Source: Aphanizomenon flos-aquae FACHB-1287
GTDB taxonomy: Bacteria; Cyanobacteriota; Cyanobacteriia; Cyanobacteriales; Nostocaceae
NCBI RefSeq assembly: GCF_014698755.1
Contig: NZ_JACJTO010000023.1
Location: 1 to 64,000, forward strand
Reading direction: 5' to 3'
DNA length: 64,000 nt
The notes under the pieces were generated by a model that did no database searches, had not been told where the DNA came from, and saw only the letters and a list, made by a program, of their open reading frames with translations. Below are positions 45,067 to 54,512 of the stretch, piece by piece. The position numbers and the translations under genes are program-made. How positions within the stretch are numbered: position 1 is the stretch's first letter; the number at the start of each line of letters is the position of its first letter.

Positions 45067-46020
45067 ATGCCAAGTTACCCAGGAATTTCCAGCGCTGCTT
45101 TCAGACATCCATTAGATATTCAAGCAGAGCAAGCTTTACGCAGTTTACCGGGCTTTGATTTAATCGCTCGTAAATTTGTGGAATTTGTCTATGAACGCCC
45201 TCAATTAGTCTATTTAATGGGTAATTCTATTCAGGTCGGTCCGCGTCAATATTCGACTATTTACCAGATTTTTCGGGAATGTGTCCGAGATTTGGATATC
45301 AGCGGTGAACCAGGATTATTTATTTCCCAAGATGCTCAGGTCAATAGTTATGCTCTGGGACAGGAAAACCCTTACATTGTTGTTAACACTGGGTTACTGG
45401 ATTTACTCAATGAGTCTGAACTGCGGACGGTTTTGGCTCATGAACTCGGCCATATTAAATGTGGTCATAGTATTTTAATTCAAATGGCAATCTGGGCAAT
45501 GAGCGCCGTTTCTGTCATTGGTGAATTAACTTTTGGTTTAGGTAATTTTGTCAGTCAAGCTTTGATTTATGCGTTTTTTGAATGGCGACGCAAAGCTGAG
45601 TTATCTGCTGATAGAGCGGCTTTATTGGTCATGGATGATTTAAATTCTGTGATGTCATCTATGATGAAACTCTCTGGAGGTAGTAATAAGTATGCTCATG
45701 AATGTAGTTTAACTGAGTTCATTGAGCAGTCGGAAAAATATCAAGCTTTGGATGATGATGGGCTAAATCAAGTGTATAAATTTTTATTATACAATGGTGG
45801 GCAAGGAATGATGTTAAGTCATCCTTTCCCTGTGGAACGGTTGCATTATTTACGCAAATGGGCTGTATCAGAGGAATATCAAGAAATTAAAAGGGGTAAT
45901 TATCAGCGTTCTCCTGTTGGTTCGGTTGATGTGACACCAGCAAAATCTGATAATGAGGTGGAAAAGTTACGAAGGGAAATTGAAAGGTTACAGGAGGAAA
46001 TTAACAAGGTGAAAAAATAA
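45067..46020 (+). CDS. M48 family metallopeptidase
   Basis: 317 residues. The zinc motif is HELGH at 125-129 (TVLAHELGHIKCGH), and the third ligand lies in RRKAELSADRAALLVM. Hydrophobic stretches flank it (LIQMAIWAMSAVSVIGELTF). The C-terminus is a charged coiled-coil-like tail (EVEKLRREIERLQEEINKV). M48 enzymes include HtpX/Ste24 membrane proteases and Loi-like peptidases; substrate unknown here. It diverges from the helicase-like gene. Confidence 0.9.
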   Translation: MPSYPGISSAAFRHPLDIQAEQALRSLPGFDLIARKFVEFVYERPQLVYLMGNSIQVGPRQYSTIYQIFRECVRDLDISGEPGLFISQDAQVNSYALGQENPYIVVNTGLLDLLNESELRTVLAHELGHIKCGHSILIQMAIWAMSAVSVIGELTFGLGNFVSQALIYAFFEWRRKAELSADRAALLVMDDLNSVMSSMMKLSGGSNKYAHECSLTEFIEQSEKYQALDDDGLNQVYKFLLYNGGQGMMLSHPFPVERLHYLRKWAVSEEYQEIKRGNYQRSPVGSVDVTPAKSDNEVEKLRREIERLQEEINKVKK

Positions 46021-46246
46021 ATGATAAAACCCCTGATTTCTTGTAGAGGTCAGGGTCTAAATTAATGAAGCGGGTTCTAATTGCTGAGAATGAATAAATT
46101 TTAATTTTTCTGCGGTTATTTAAGGTTATTTTAACAATAAAATTTTTTCTTGTTCTAGTGTATTTGCTTTTTGGTGTGCTAAAATGTCTGTATCTTGCAT
46201 TGCTTACTTGATAAAGCCATTTTACACAGGGAGTAGAAATTGTATT

Positions 46247-47383
46247 ATGTTCACAGATGATAAAAACGATTTTATTAAAAATTGGGCGATCCGTGGAACT
46301 ATATTTTCGTCTTTGATAGCTGTTGCTGTTGCAATTTATTCTATATCAATGATTTTAACTACTGACAAAGAAGATTTATTAAGAAACAAATATGAATATA
46401 TTGTTGAAAGTCTTAAAGTATTAGGTTTATTCATTAGTGGAGGGGCAGTAATTGTTAATGTTTACTTTGCAGGTAGACGTGCAGACGCTATGGAAGAGAC
46501 TGCAAAGGCTACAAATAGAAATGCAGACGCGGCAAATAAAAATGCAGAGGCTGCAAATAGAAATGCAGAGGCTGCAAATAAAAATGCAGAGACTGCAAAT
46601 CAAAAACAAATTACAGAAAGATTTTCTAAAGCTATTGAACAGCTTGGGAGTGATAAACCGGAAGTTATATTAGGTGGAATTTATACTTTAGAACGAATTG
46701 CGAGAGATTCTGCACCAGACCAATGGACAATTATGGAAGTTCTGACAGCTTTTGTCCGTCAGAATGCACCTATTATAAAAGAAAATGAGTCACAATCTCC
46801 AGAAGATCAAGAAAAATTCCTAAAACTTAGAATTTCTATTCGAGCGTGTTTAACTGTGATTGCAGAACGTAAATACCCAGATTTAGAAAATAAATATATT
46901 GATTTAGCTAGAGTTAATATTAGTGGATTCAATCTCGTAGGATTCAAACTCAAAGGATTCAACTTCACAAGAGCCAACCTCACAGGAGCCGACCTCACAG
47001 GAGCCGACCTCACAGGAGCCGACCTCACAGGAGCCGACCTCACAAGAGCCAGCCTCTACAAAGCCGACCTCACAGGAGCCGACCTCACAGAAGCCAACCT
47101 CTTCGGAGCCGACCTCACAAGAGCCAACCTCACAGGAGCCGACCTCACAGAAGCCAACCTCAGAGGAGCCGACCTCCCAAGAGCCTACCTCACAGGAGCC
47201 AACCTCACAGGAGCCGACCTCACAGGAGCCGACCTCACAGGAGCCAACCTCACAGGAGCCGACCTCACAGGAGCCTACCGCTTGGAACAGGACTGGATAA
47301 CAAAAGTTTTGCTCACAGAAGCCGACTTGGAAGGAGCGATACTCACAGGCGCTACAATGCCAGACGGGTCAATTCATGATTAG
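46247..47383 (+). CDS. Membrane pentapeptide-repeat protein
   Basis: About 378 residues from ATG 46247, which has AGGGAG some 13 bases upstream; another in-frame ATG at 46184 would add 21 residues. Order: two membrane helices (WAIRGTIFSSLIAVAVAIYS; LKVLGLFISGGAVIVNVYF), a heptad-repeat segment (NADAANK, NAEAANR, NAEAANK, NAETANQ), a helical domain (ERFSKAIEQLGSDKPEVILG, then GIYTLERIARDS), and a right-handed quadrilateral helix of A(D/N)LTG-type pentapeptides from about residue 225 on. The GIYTLERIA domain is a recurring partner of pentapeptide repeats. The function is unknown. Confidence 0.85.
   Translation: MFTDDKNDFIKNWAIRGTIFSSLIAVAVAIYSISMILTTDKEDLLRNKYEYIVESLKVLGLFISGGAVIVNVYFAGRRADAMEETAKATNRNADAANKNAEAANRNAEAANKNAETANQKQITERFSKAIEQLGSDKPEVILGGIYTLERIARDSAPDQWTIMEVLTAFVRQNAPIIKENESQSPEDQEKFLKLRISIRACLTVIAERKYPDLENKYIDLARVNISGFNLVGFKLKGFNFTRANLTGADLTGADLTGADLTGADLTRASLYKADLTGADLTEANLFGADLTRANLTGADLTEANLRGADLPRAYLTGANLTGADLTGADLTGANLTGADLTGAYRLEQDWITKVLLTEADLEGAILTGATMPDGSIHD
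46497..46606 (+). repeat. 21-bp heptad-coding repeat
   Basis: Consecutive 21-base units (GAGGCTGCAAATAGAAATGCA type) encode the NAEAANR/NAEAANK heptads of the pentapeptide-repeat protein. The heptad period suggests a coiled-coil stalk between membrane and repeat domains. Confidence 0.8.
46966..47280 (+). repeat. 15-bp pentapeptide-coding tandem array
   Basis: About twenty 15-base units (CTCACAGGAGCCGAC type) encode L-T-G-A-D/N. Many are identical at the base level, which points to recent expansion by slippage or gene conversion. Confidence 0.9.
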
Positions 47384-47527
47384 GAAGATTTGATTCTTGT
47401 AAATTTTCAATAAACAAGACTTTCTCACCCACAAAACCGAATATTCAAAACAGTCGCTACCATTTTCTAAACCGAATCATATTACTACATAATAGAAATA
47501 GAAATTCTATCTTTAGGATTGTTAAGA

Positions 47528-48292
47528 ATGTATCAAACAAATCCGCCACTTTCCCCTAAAGAAACATTACCGACAATGTATGATCTTCCTAGCGAAGACC
47601 CGGAGGAACCTGGTTTGCCAGATCAATTTCATTTATTCCAACCACAATTATTAGCAGAAACATTCCGTCCCCCTGACTATCCTAGCGACCAAATATTTAC
47701 AGGAAGTGATCTGAATCTTTATTATGATTTGCGTCATCCTTCATGGTATAAACGTCCAGATTGGTTTGCAGTATTAGGTGTTCCCTCTCTTTATGACAAA
47801 AGAGATTTACGGTTAAGTTATGTAGTTTGGCAAGAAGCAGTTAATCCTCATATTATAGTTGAATTACTCTCACCAGGAACAGAAAAAGAAGACTTAGGGC
47901 AAACATTAAGAGATGTCGAAAAACCGCCTGGTAAATGGGAAGTTTACGAACAAATTTTAAGAGTACCCTATTACGCCATCTTTGATCGTTATAAATCTGA
48001 ATTTAGAATGTTTCAGTTAACAGGCGCTCGTTATGCTGAAGTAAAATTATCAGATTTTCGGTTTTGGATTCCCGAAATAGAATTAGGTTTAGGAGTGTGG
48101 ACAGGAAGTTATAAAACTGTCGAAATGTCTTGGTTACGTTGGTATGATAAACATGGTAATTGGATATTAACCAGCACAGAAGAGGAAAGAAAAAAAGCTG
48201 AACAAGAAAGACAAAAGTTAGAACAAGAAAGGCAAAAAACCGAAAGATTAATTGCCCAACTGCGTGCGCTTGGTGTTGAACCAGATTTATAA
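47528..48292 (+). CDS. Uma2 (DUF820) family nuclease-fold protein
   Basis: About 254 residues from ATG 47528; TTG 47519 lies three codons upstream. The DUF820/Uma2 domain has FTGSDLNLYYDLRHPSWYKR, PDWFAVLGVP, SYVVWQEAVNPHIIVELLSP and GKWEVYEQILRVPYYAIFDR. The Asp and Glu-x-Leu (VELLSPG) fit the PD-(D/E)XK fold. A charged C-terminal helix (ERKKAEQERQKLEQERQK) follows, common in cyanobacterial members. The family is very abundant in cyanobacteria. Nuclease activity has not been shown for most. Confidence 0.88.
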   Translation: MYQTNPPLSPKETLPTMYDLPSEDPEEPGLPDQFHLFQPQLLAETFRPPDYPSDQIFTGSDLNLYYDLRHPSWYKRPDWFAVLGVPSLYDKRDLRLSYVVWQEAVNPHIIVELLSPGTEKEDLGQTLRDVEKPPGKWEVYEQILRVPYYAIFDRYKSEFRMFQLTGARYAEVKLSDFRFWIPEIELGLGVWTGSYKTVEMSWLRWYDKHGNWILTSTEEERKKAEQERQKLEQERQKTERLIAQLRALGVEPDL

Positions 48293-48320
48293 TAAACAAA
48301 ATCTCACATTTTCTCGTTTT

Positions 48321-48367
48321 TCTCGTTCCCAGTCTCCGACTGGGAATGCCATTAGAGGCTCTGCCTC
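48321..48367 (-). repeat. REP unit U1 upstream of RAYT
   Basis: Two small palindromes, TTCCCAGtctccgaCTGGGAA and GAGGCtctGCCTC, separated by TGCCATTA. Matches the downstream units in inverted orientation. Confidence 0.85.
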
Positions 48368-48385
48368 CTAATATTCTATCATTAT

Positions 48386-48432
48386 TCTCGTTCCCAGACT
48401 CCGACTGGAAATGCCATTAGAGGCAGAGCCTC
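48386..48432 (-). repeat. REP unit U2 upstream of RAYT
   Basis: Second unit 65 bases on from U1, with a few changes (TTCCCAGACTCCGACTGGAA; GAGGCAGAGCCTC). Ends 34 bases before the RAYT start codon. Confidence 0.85.
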
Positions 48433-48465
48433 AAACTCCATACCACTATCAATCAAAGAAATACA

Positions 48466-48999
48466 ATGGGACGCAGCCGCTATCATGTATTAGGAACTCA
48501 ACCGCACTTCCTCACCTGCACATTAGTAAATTGGATGCTATTATTTGGTAACATGGAAATTGTCCAAATTATCATAGATTCCCTCAACTTTCTCCAATGT
48601 CAGCAGCGTTTGAAATTTTACGGTTACGTAATCATGGAAAATCATCTGCATCTTATTGCTGCTGCTGCCAACTTATCTAAAGAAATAGGCAATTTTAAAT
48701 CATTTACTGCTCGTTCTATTATTGATTTACTTGAGAAAAATAACGCTAACTATATACTTAACCAACTAGAATTTCATAAATTAAAACATAAAATAAAACA
48801 AGATTATCAACTTTGGCAAGAAGGTTTTCATCCCCAAGCAATTGCTAATGAAGAAATGTTTATCCAAAAATTAGAATATATTCATAACAATCCGGTGCGT
48901 CGTGGTTATGTTGATGATCCGGCTCATTGGCGTTATTCTAGTTATCGGAATTATATGGAATTACCAAGTTTATTAGAGGTGGAATTGATTGATTTGTGA
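48466..48999 (+). CDS. REP-associated tyrosine transposase (RAYT, Y1 family)
   Basis: 177 residues with the short Y1_Tnp/IS200-like fold: MGRSRYHVLGTQPHFLTC, an HUH-type motif in VIMENHLHLIAAA, and the characteristic C-terminus KLEYIHNNPVRRGYVDDPAH then WRYSSYRNY. RAYTs process single-stranded REP DNA and are normally single-copy, domesticated genes. Two REP units precede it and three follow in inverted orientation, which is the classic setting. Its TGA stop overlaps the first downstream REP unit. Confidence 0.92.
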   Translation: MGRSRYHVLGTQPHFLTCTLVNWMLLFGNMEIVQIIIDSLNFLQCQQRLKFYGYVIMENHLHLIAAAANLSKEIGNFKSFTARSIIDLLEKNNANYILNQLEFHKLKHKIKQDYQLWQEGFHPQAIANEEMFIQKLEYIHNNPVRRGYVDDPAHWRYSSYRNYMELPSLLEVELIDL

Positions 49000-49169
49000 G
49001 GCAGAGCCTCTTGATAGCATTCCTAGCCGGAGACTAGGAACGAGGGACGAGGGATATTGAGGCAGAGCCTCTTGATAGCATTCCTAGCCGGAGACTAGGA
49101 ACGAGGGACGAGGGATATTGAGGCAGAGCCTCTTTATAGCATTCCTAGCCGGAGACTAGGAACGAGGGA
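48998..49169 (+). repeat. Three tandem REP units downstream of RAYT
   Basis: Units begin at 48998, 49059 and 49120 with a 61-base period. Each has GAGGCagaGCCTC, then TCCTAGccggagaCTAGGA and ACGAGGGA. The first overlaps the RAYT stop codon and the last contains the stop codon of the converging RND gene. Confidence 0.9.
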
Positions 49170-52100
49170 AAACTGGTTGTAAACGTTGACGAATTTTGCC
49201 AATTATAATATAAAGAATTGGCACAATAAATAAGCTTAGAAAGGTTGCCACGAACATTCCTCCAAATACCGCAGTACCCAAAGATTGACGACTTGCAGCA
49301 CCTGCACCTGTAGCAGTTACTAGGGGGAAAATTCCCAGTAAAGTCGAAAATGCAGTCATTAAAATTGGACGTAAACGACCTTTTGATGCTTCTACTGCTG
49401 CTTTGGTAATTGATAAACCTTGATTTTCTTGCAGTTGGTTAGCAAATTCTACAATTAAAATTGCGTTTTTACTGGCTAAACCTATTAACATGACTAACCC
49501 AACTTGACAAAATACATCATTATTTAAACCTCTTAATGATAGTGATGCTAAAGCTCCCATAATGGCTAAGGGAACTGATAACATAATGATTAAAGGGTCA
49601 ACATAATTTTCATATTGAGCAGCTAATACTAAAAAGACGAAAATTAATCCTAAAACAAAAATAATTGGCGCTTGTCCTCCTGATTCTTTTTCCTGAGCAA
49701 CAATACCTGACCATTCATATCCCATACTAGTAGGTAATATTTTCTTTGCCAATTGTTCCATGGTCAAAGTTGCTTGTCCAGAACTAAAACCAGGAGCAGG
49801 AGAACCATTAATTTCAATAGAACGAAATAAGTTATAATGATTAATAGTTTGCGCTCCTGTTGTTGGAGTTAATTTTACTAAACTACTCAAGGGAATCATT
49901 TGATTAGTTGCAGAACGCACATTTAATAAGCCAATATCATTAGGATTAGAACGAAACTGAGCATCTGCTTGAATATATACCCGATATGTGCGAGAAAGGA
50001 AATTAAAATCATTGACATATCGTGAACCTAAATAAGTTTGGAGGGTTTTGAAAATATCGTCAATGGAAACTTGTAGAGATTTCGCTTTATTGCGGTCTAC
50101 TTCAATTAAAATTTGTGGTGTATTCGCGGTAAATGTGCTAAATACAGCTTGTAGTCCTGGAGTCTTATTACCCTGCATCATAAACTGACCAACGGTTTGC
50201 AGCATAGAATTTAAGCTGTTAGTGCCGGCTATATCTTGTAACTGAAATTGGAAACCGCTAAAACTACCTAAACCGCGAATTGCAGGAGGGTTAACTGGGA
50301 AAACTCTCGCTTCGGTAATTCCTGACAAGGTTTTTCTTAAATTACCAATAATTGCTTGTACAGATTGATTTGGTTTTTTCCGTTCATTCCAGGATTTAAG
50401 AGTTGTAAAAATTACTCCACTATTGGCGGTACTACCACTAAAACCAAAACCACCAATCGCAAAAGTACCTGTAACTTCAGGTAATTTGAGGATTTCTGTT
50501 TCTACCTGACTCATGACTTTACTGGTATATTTAAGTGAAGAACCCTCTGGACCTTGAATAATGGTAATGAAATAACCTTGGTCTTCGTCCGGTAGAAATG
50601 CTGTGGGTACAGTCGTGTACAGCCAAGCTGTGACACCCAATAAACCAATAAATACTAGAACAACTATCGCTTTAACTTTTGTTAAAAGTATTAAGGAGCT
50701 TTCATAGCCCTGACCCATAGCTTCTAAAAACCAGTTAATGCCACCGAAAACCCAGCCGAAAATGCCTCTAGCTGCGGGTCTTTGCCGTAATAACAAGGCT
50801 GAAAGAGAGGGAGTGAGGGTGAGAGCCAAAAATGTTGAAATGGCGATAGAAAAGGCAATTGTCAGGGCAAATTGTTTGTAAATTTGTCCAGTCGCACCTG
50901 GGAAAAAGGCTACAGGGACAAACACCGCCATTAATACCAGAGAAGTAGCAATTACAGCCCCAAATAGCTCTTGCATGGAGACTGAAGCAGCTTGACGGGG
51001 TGACATTCCTTTGTCTTGAATTAAGCGGGAAATATTTTCGACAACAATAATCGCATCATCAACTACCATCCCCGTCGCTAGGGTTAAACCAAACATGGTT
51101 AAGGTATTCACAGAAAAACCAAAGGCTTTGACAAAGGCAAAAGTCCCTACTAAAGATAGAGGAATAGTAATAACGGGTATTAATGTAGTTCGCCAGTCTT
51201 GTAAGAAGATAAAGATAACGAGGACTACCAGTATAATGGCTTCTAAAAGGGTTTTTACTACTTCTGCTAAGGATTCTTCTACAATTGTAGTGGTGTCAAA
51301 AGCTACTTGATATTTCATTCCTGGGGGAAAACTTTGGGAAAGTCGTCCCATTTCCTTTTTGACTAAATTGGCCACGTTTAAGACATTACTTCCTGGTGTC
51401 GGAAATATCCCAATTCCTACACCCTCATTCCCCTTAAAACGGAGAAATGAGTTATAGTTTTGAGCGCCAAGTTCTGCTCTTCCCACGTCTTTTAATTTAA
51501 TTAAACTACCGTCAGCCGCAGTTTTAACCACTAAATTATCAAATTCTTCCACTTCCGTAAGTCTACTAACTGCCCTTAAATCAATTTGATACATTTGACC
51601 ATCTACGGCTGGCTGTTGTCCAATTTGTCCCGCACCTACCTGTAGATTTTGTTCATTAAGGGCATTAATAATATCATTAGTGGTTAGATTCCGACTAGCG
51701 AGTTTATTCGGGTCAAGCCATAGACGCATCGCATAGCGGCGTTCACCAAAAATTCGCGCCTCACTTACCCCTTTAATCCGTTTAAGGGCATCCGCTATAT
51801 ATAAATCTGCATAATTACTTAAAAAGACATTATTTAAGGCTTTATTATTACTGTATAAACCTATCGCTAACAGAATGTTATTAGACTGTTTACTCACAGT
51901 TACTCCTGTTTGCTTGACAGATTCTGGTAACTGGGGTTCAGCGGAAGTAACGCGGTTTTGCACGTCTACGGCGGCAATATCTTTGTCACGGGAAGCATCA
52001 AATGTTACAGTAATTGTACTACTGCCATCATTACTACTGCTGGAAGTCATGTATTTAATGCCTTCAACACCGTTAATTTGCCGTTCTAAGATGGTTGTTA

Positions 52101-52284
52101 CAGTATTTTCGACAATTTCCGCACTAGCGCCAATATAATTAGAACTGACGATAATCTGCGTAGGACTAATTTCTGGATACTGAGCGGTGGGTAAGCTGGG
52201 AATACTAATTGCACCGACGAGTAAAATAATAATAGCGCAGACACTAGTAAATACAGGTCGCTTAATAAAAAAGTCAACAAACAT
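49156..52284 (-). CDS. RND multidrug efflux transporter (HAE1/AcrB family)
   Basis: 1042 residues, full length for AcrB/MexB-type pumps. TM1 is RPVFTSVCAIIILLVGAI, followed by SLPTAQYPEISP. The proton-relay aspartates are in ATGMVVDDAIIVVENISR. The second half repeats the layout (GLMLIGLASKNAILIVEFAN equivalent: VMLIGLASKNAILIVEF). It sits in the inner membrane and exports hydrophobic or amphiphilic compounds with an adaptor and a TolC-type channel. The adaptor gene lies directly upstream; no TolC gene is nearby. The last residues and stop codon are provided by a REP unit. Confidence 0.97.
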   Translation of the reverse strand: MFVDFFIKRPVFTSVCAIIILLVGAISIPSLPTAQYPEISPTQIIVSSNYIGASAEIVENTVTTILERQINGVEGIKYMTSSSSNDGSSTITVTFDASRDKDIAAVDVQNRVTSAEPQLPESVKQTGVTVSKQSNNILLAIGLYSNNKALNNVFLSNYADLYIADALKRIKGVSEARIFGERRYAMRLWLDPNKLASRNLTTNDIINALNEQNLQVGAGQIGQQPAVDGQMYQIDLRAVSRLTEVEEFDNLVVKTAADGSLIKLKDVGRAELGAQNYNSFLRFKGNEGVGIGIFPTPGSNVLNVANLVKKEMGRLSQSFPPGMKYQVAFDTTTIVEESLAEVVKTLLEAIILVVLVIFIFLQDWRTTLIPVITIPLSLVGTFAFVKAFGFSVNTLTMFGLTLATGMVVDDAIIVVENISRLIQDKGMSPRQAASVSMQELFGAVIATSLVLMAVFVPVAFFPGATGQIYKQFALTIAFSIAISTFLALTLTPSLSALLLRQRPAARGIFGWVFGGINWFLEAMGQGYESSLILLTKVKAIVVLVFIGLLGVTAWLYTTVPTAFLPDEDQGYFITIIQGPEGSSLKYTSKVMSQVETEILKLPEVTGTFAIGGFGFSGSTANSGVIFTTLKSWNERKKPNQSVQAIIGNLRKTLSGITEARVFPVNPPAIRGLGSFSGFQFQLQDIAGTNSLNSMLQTVGQFMMQGNKTPGLQAVFSTFTANTPQILIEVDRNKAKSLQVSIDDIFKTLQTYLGSRYVNDFNFLSRTYRVYIQADAQFRSNPNDIGLLNVRSATNQMIPLSSLVKLTPTTGAQTINHYNLFRSIEINGSPAPGFSSGQATLTMEQLAKKILPTSMGYEWSGIVAQEKESGGQAPIIFVLGLIFVFLVLAAQYENYVDPLIIMLSVPLAIMGALASLSLRGLNNDVFCQVGLVMLIGLASKNAILIVEFANQLQENQGLSITKAAVEASKGRLRPILMTAFSTLLGIFPLVTATGAGAASRQSLGTAVFGGMFVATFLSLFIVPILYIIIGKIRQRLQPVFPRS

Positions 52285-52323
52285 AATTAATTTGTCTTTT
52301 GGATTTTGTATTTTTTCAAATTC

Positions 52324-53646
52324 TTATCTTTTCTCTATTTCGTTATTTTCAGGAATGATTGGTAGTCCGTCTCTGAGATTTTGCACTCCTGAAATAATCA
52401 ATTTTTCATCTTTTTGTAGTCCAGAAATTACCTGATAATTATTACCTTGAATATTTCCTAATTTCACCTGTTTTTGTTTAGCTATTAATTGGGAAACACC
52501 TTGAGGAGATTTTTCTGTTTGGGCTACAAATACAAAGGTTTCTCCAGCTATTCGAGATATTGCTGTCGTAGGAATTATAACACCAGAACGTTTACTCCAA
52601 ATTACTTTTGCCCGAATCATTTGATCTGCTCGCAATTGTCCTTGAGAATTATCATAAAGTGCTTTTACTAATATTGATTGAGAATTATTAGTAATATTAG
52701 GAGAAATAAAGAATATACTACTATTACCTATAATTTGACCTTGGGCATTAATTAATTCTACTGGTAGTCCTTGACGCAATTGTATACCTTTTTCCAAAGG
52801 AACAGGAATTTTCACTTCTAAAGGTCGGTTTTGGGTAATAGTAGCTAATGGTGTGGAAGTATTGGCAAAATCACCCACTTTTACGGGAATATCGCCAACA
52901 ATTCCCGCAAAAGGAGCAGTAATTTTGTAATATTGAAGTTGAACTTGTTGTTGTCTAATATTAGCATCAGCTTGCAGTAAGGATTTTTCTACCTGGGATA
53001 TGGTAGCCATTTGGGCTTGAATGCGAGCCTCTATAGCCCCTAATCGGGCTTTTGCTGTCGCCAGCTTGTTAGCATATAAATCTTTAGTTTGACGAGATAC
53101 AGCCCCTTGTGCGGCTAATTCAGAATAGCGATTATAGTCTTGTTGATTTAAACGTACATCTGCAACATTAGCTAACCGTTCTGCTTGTAAAGATTTTAGA
53201 GTGGCGCGAGCGTTTTCTAGTTGTGCTTGTGAACCTTGACCAGCAGCAGATAAACTACTAACTGCGGCTTGTTGTTGTCGAGAATCTATTTGTACAATCG
53301 CAGCACCAGAGGAAACTAAATCTCCTGACTTGACGAATATTTGCGAAACTTGACCTTGAATTCTGGGTTGAAGACTGACTGAACGTCGAGATTCTAGACT
53401 GGCTAAATATTCTGTGCTATCTTCAATTGTACCTGTTTGCACTGGTGATAGTTTAACTTTGACCCCCGGAGGTGGAGCATTAGTTACTGCTGGACCAGGT
53501 TTTTCAGGAGTTAGTAATTTCCATACTATCCCAGTTCCACCCCCAATCAATAATAGTGCAGCTAGTAGTAATCGCGGCCACCGACTTGATTTAGGGGGAG
53601 ACGGGTGAATTTCTTTAATATCAGGGTGATGTTCGGGTAATGTCAT
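52324..53646 (-). CDS. RND efflux periplasmic adaptor subunit (AcrA/HlyD type)
   Basis: About 440 residues from ATG 53646; a TTG at 53658 adds four. Membrane anchor WPRLLLAALLLIGGGTGIVW, then LASLESRRSVSLQPRIQGQV and FVKSGDLVSSGAAIVQIDSR (lipoyl domain first half). A long helical hairpin (QAQLENARATLKSLQAERLA) follows, then the lipoyl second half (YKITAPFAGIVGDIPVKVGD) and beta-barrel domains. It is 39 bases upstream of the pump gene, so the two form an operon. Confidence 0.96.
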   Translation of the reverse strand: MTLPEHHPDIKEIHPSPPKSSRWPRLLLAALLLIGGGTGIVWKLLTPEKPGPAVTNAPPPGVKVKLSPVQTGTIEDSTEYLASLESRRSVSLQPRIQGQVSQIFVKSGDLVSSGAAIVQIDSRQQQAAVSSLSAAGQGSQAQLENARATLKSLQAERLANVADVRLNQQDYNRYSELAAQGAVSRQTKDLYANKLATAKARLGAIEARIQAQMATISQVEKSLLQADANIRQQQVQLQYYKITAPFAGIVGDIPVKVGDFANTSTPLATITQNRPLEVKIPVPLEKGIQLRQGLPVELINAQGQIIGNSSIFFISPNITNNSQSILVKALYDNSQGQLRADQMIRAKVIWSKRSGVIIPTTAISRIAGETFVFVAQTEKSPQGVSQLIAKQKQVKLGNIQGNNYQVISGLQKDEKLIISGVQNLRDGLPIIPENNEIEKR

Positions 53647-54081
53647 AATTGATAACAATTTGAAGGATTGATGAAAACTCTATAGGACTCCTATTTGAGT
53701 TATGAACTAGTTTTTTTTAACGAACCACTCCAGGCGCAGAGGACACAGAGGTAGGAAAATAAGAGATATCTGGATATGTATAATATTGATTTTGAAATTC
53801 CTCTGACAATTTCAGGGAAAGATAATTGATGATCAATTTCTGGAATTAGTTATACAAAATACATTGTCTACTTTAGCTCACCTGGAATATGGAAACAACC
53901 TGATTGTGCTATCACTATTTGGAATTAAGGATTTTTGCGGTTATGTATTAGTAGATTTATTCTATAAATAAAGTATGGATCATATTTGTAGATTTCTCAA
54001 GCAACCGGGTCTAGAAAAATGATTCCAGCTACTATTCCCCCTGACAAAATTTGACTTAACCTGTTATTAACATCAAAATCC
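53647..54081. other. Spacer upstream of the RND operon
   Basis: No gene was recognised in this divergent spacer. A GGCGCAGAGGACACAGAGG segment near 53732 matches a type of intergenic repeat common in cyanobacteria. Promoters for the RND pair and the 134-residue gene are expected here. Confidence 0.5.
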
Positions 54082-54486
54082 ATGATTAATAAATTAACAC
54101 AACAGTTATTGACTTTGGGACTTATTTGTGCTATCGCTTTTTTTTCCTGGGAAGTTCCTTTCGTTTATGCTAGTCATTTGTTTACCAACTCTGGAGAAAT
54201 TGGCGATAATATTAAATTATCCGAATATGATTTTACCCCCCAAGAAAATCAAGCTCTACAAGCTATTCGTCAGCGTCGAAATAAGGAAGTTGCAGCAATT
54301 TTAGATTCATCTCAACGTGAGTTACTTGCTCATAAATTACACAAGGGTAATAATCTTGATCAAGCTTTAGAAACAATAAATTTAAGTTCAGAACAACGAG
54401 AATTAATAAATTCTATCAATGTATTCACTAATTTAAAACTGAAAGGTATTTTTTCTCGTCATGTTTTACTTGATAGTCATAAGTAG
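54082..54486 (+). CDS. Secreted small helical protein, Spy/CpxP-like
   Basis: 134 residues. Signal peptide LLTLGLICAIAFFSWEVPFV then YAS, with cleavage expected near residue 31. The mature part is helical and charged (YDFTPQENQALQAIRQRRNK, EVAAILDSSQRELLAHKLH, LDQALETINLSSEQRELINS). The LSSEQRE and SSQRELL segments resemble the LTxxQ motifs of Spy/CpxP-type periplasmic proteins. It diverges from the RND operon, and such proteins often respond to envelope stress, so a link is possible but inferred. Confidence 0.6.
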   Translation: MINKLTQQLLTLGLICAIAFFSWEVPFVYASHLFTNSGEIGDNIKLSEYDFTPQENQALQAIRQRRNKEVAAILDSSQRELLAHKLHKGNNLDQALETINLSSEQRELINSINVFTNLKLKGIFSRHVLLDSHK

Positions 54487-54512
54487 GGAAGAGGGAATGG
54501 TACTTAGATAAG

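Noticed and set aside
46807-47043. Minus-strand frame with RSAPVRSAPV repeats
   Set aside because: It is the antisense reading of the pentapeptide-coding array.
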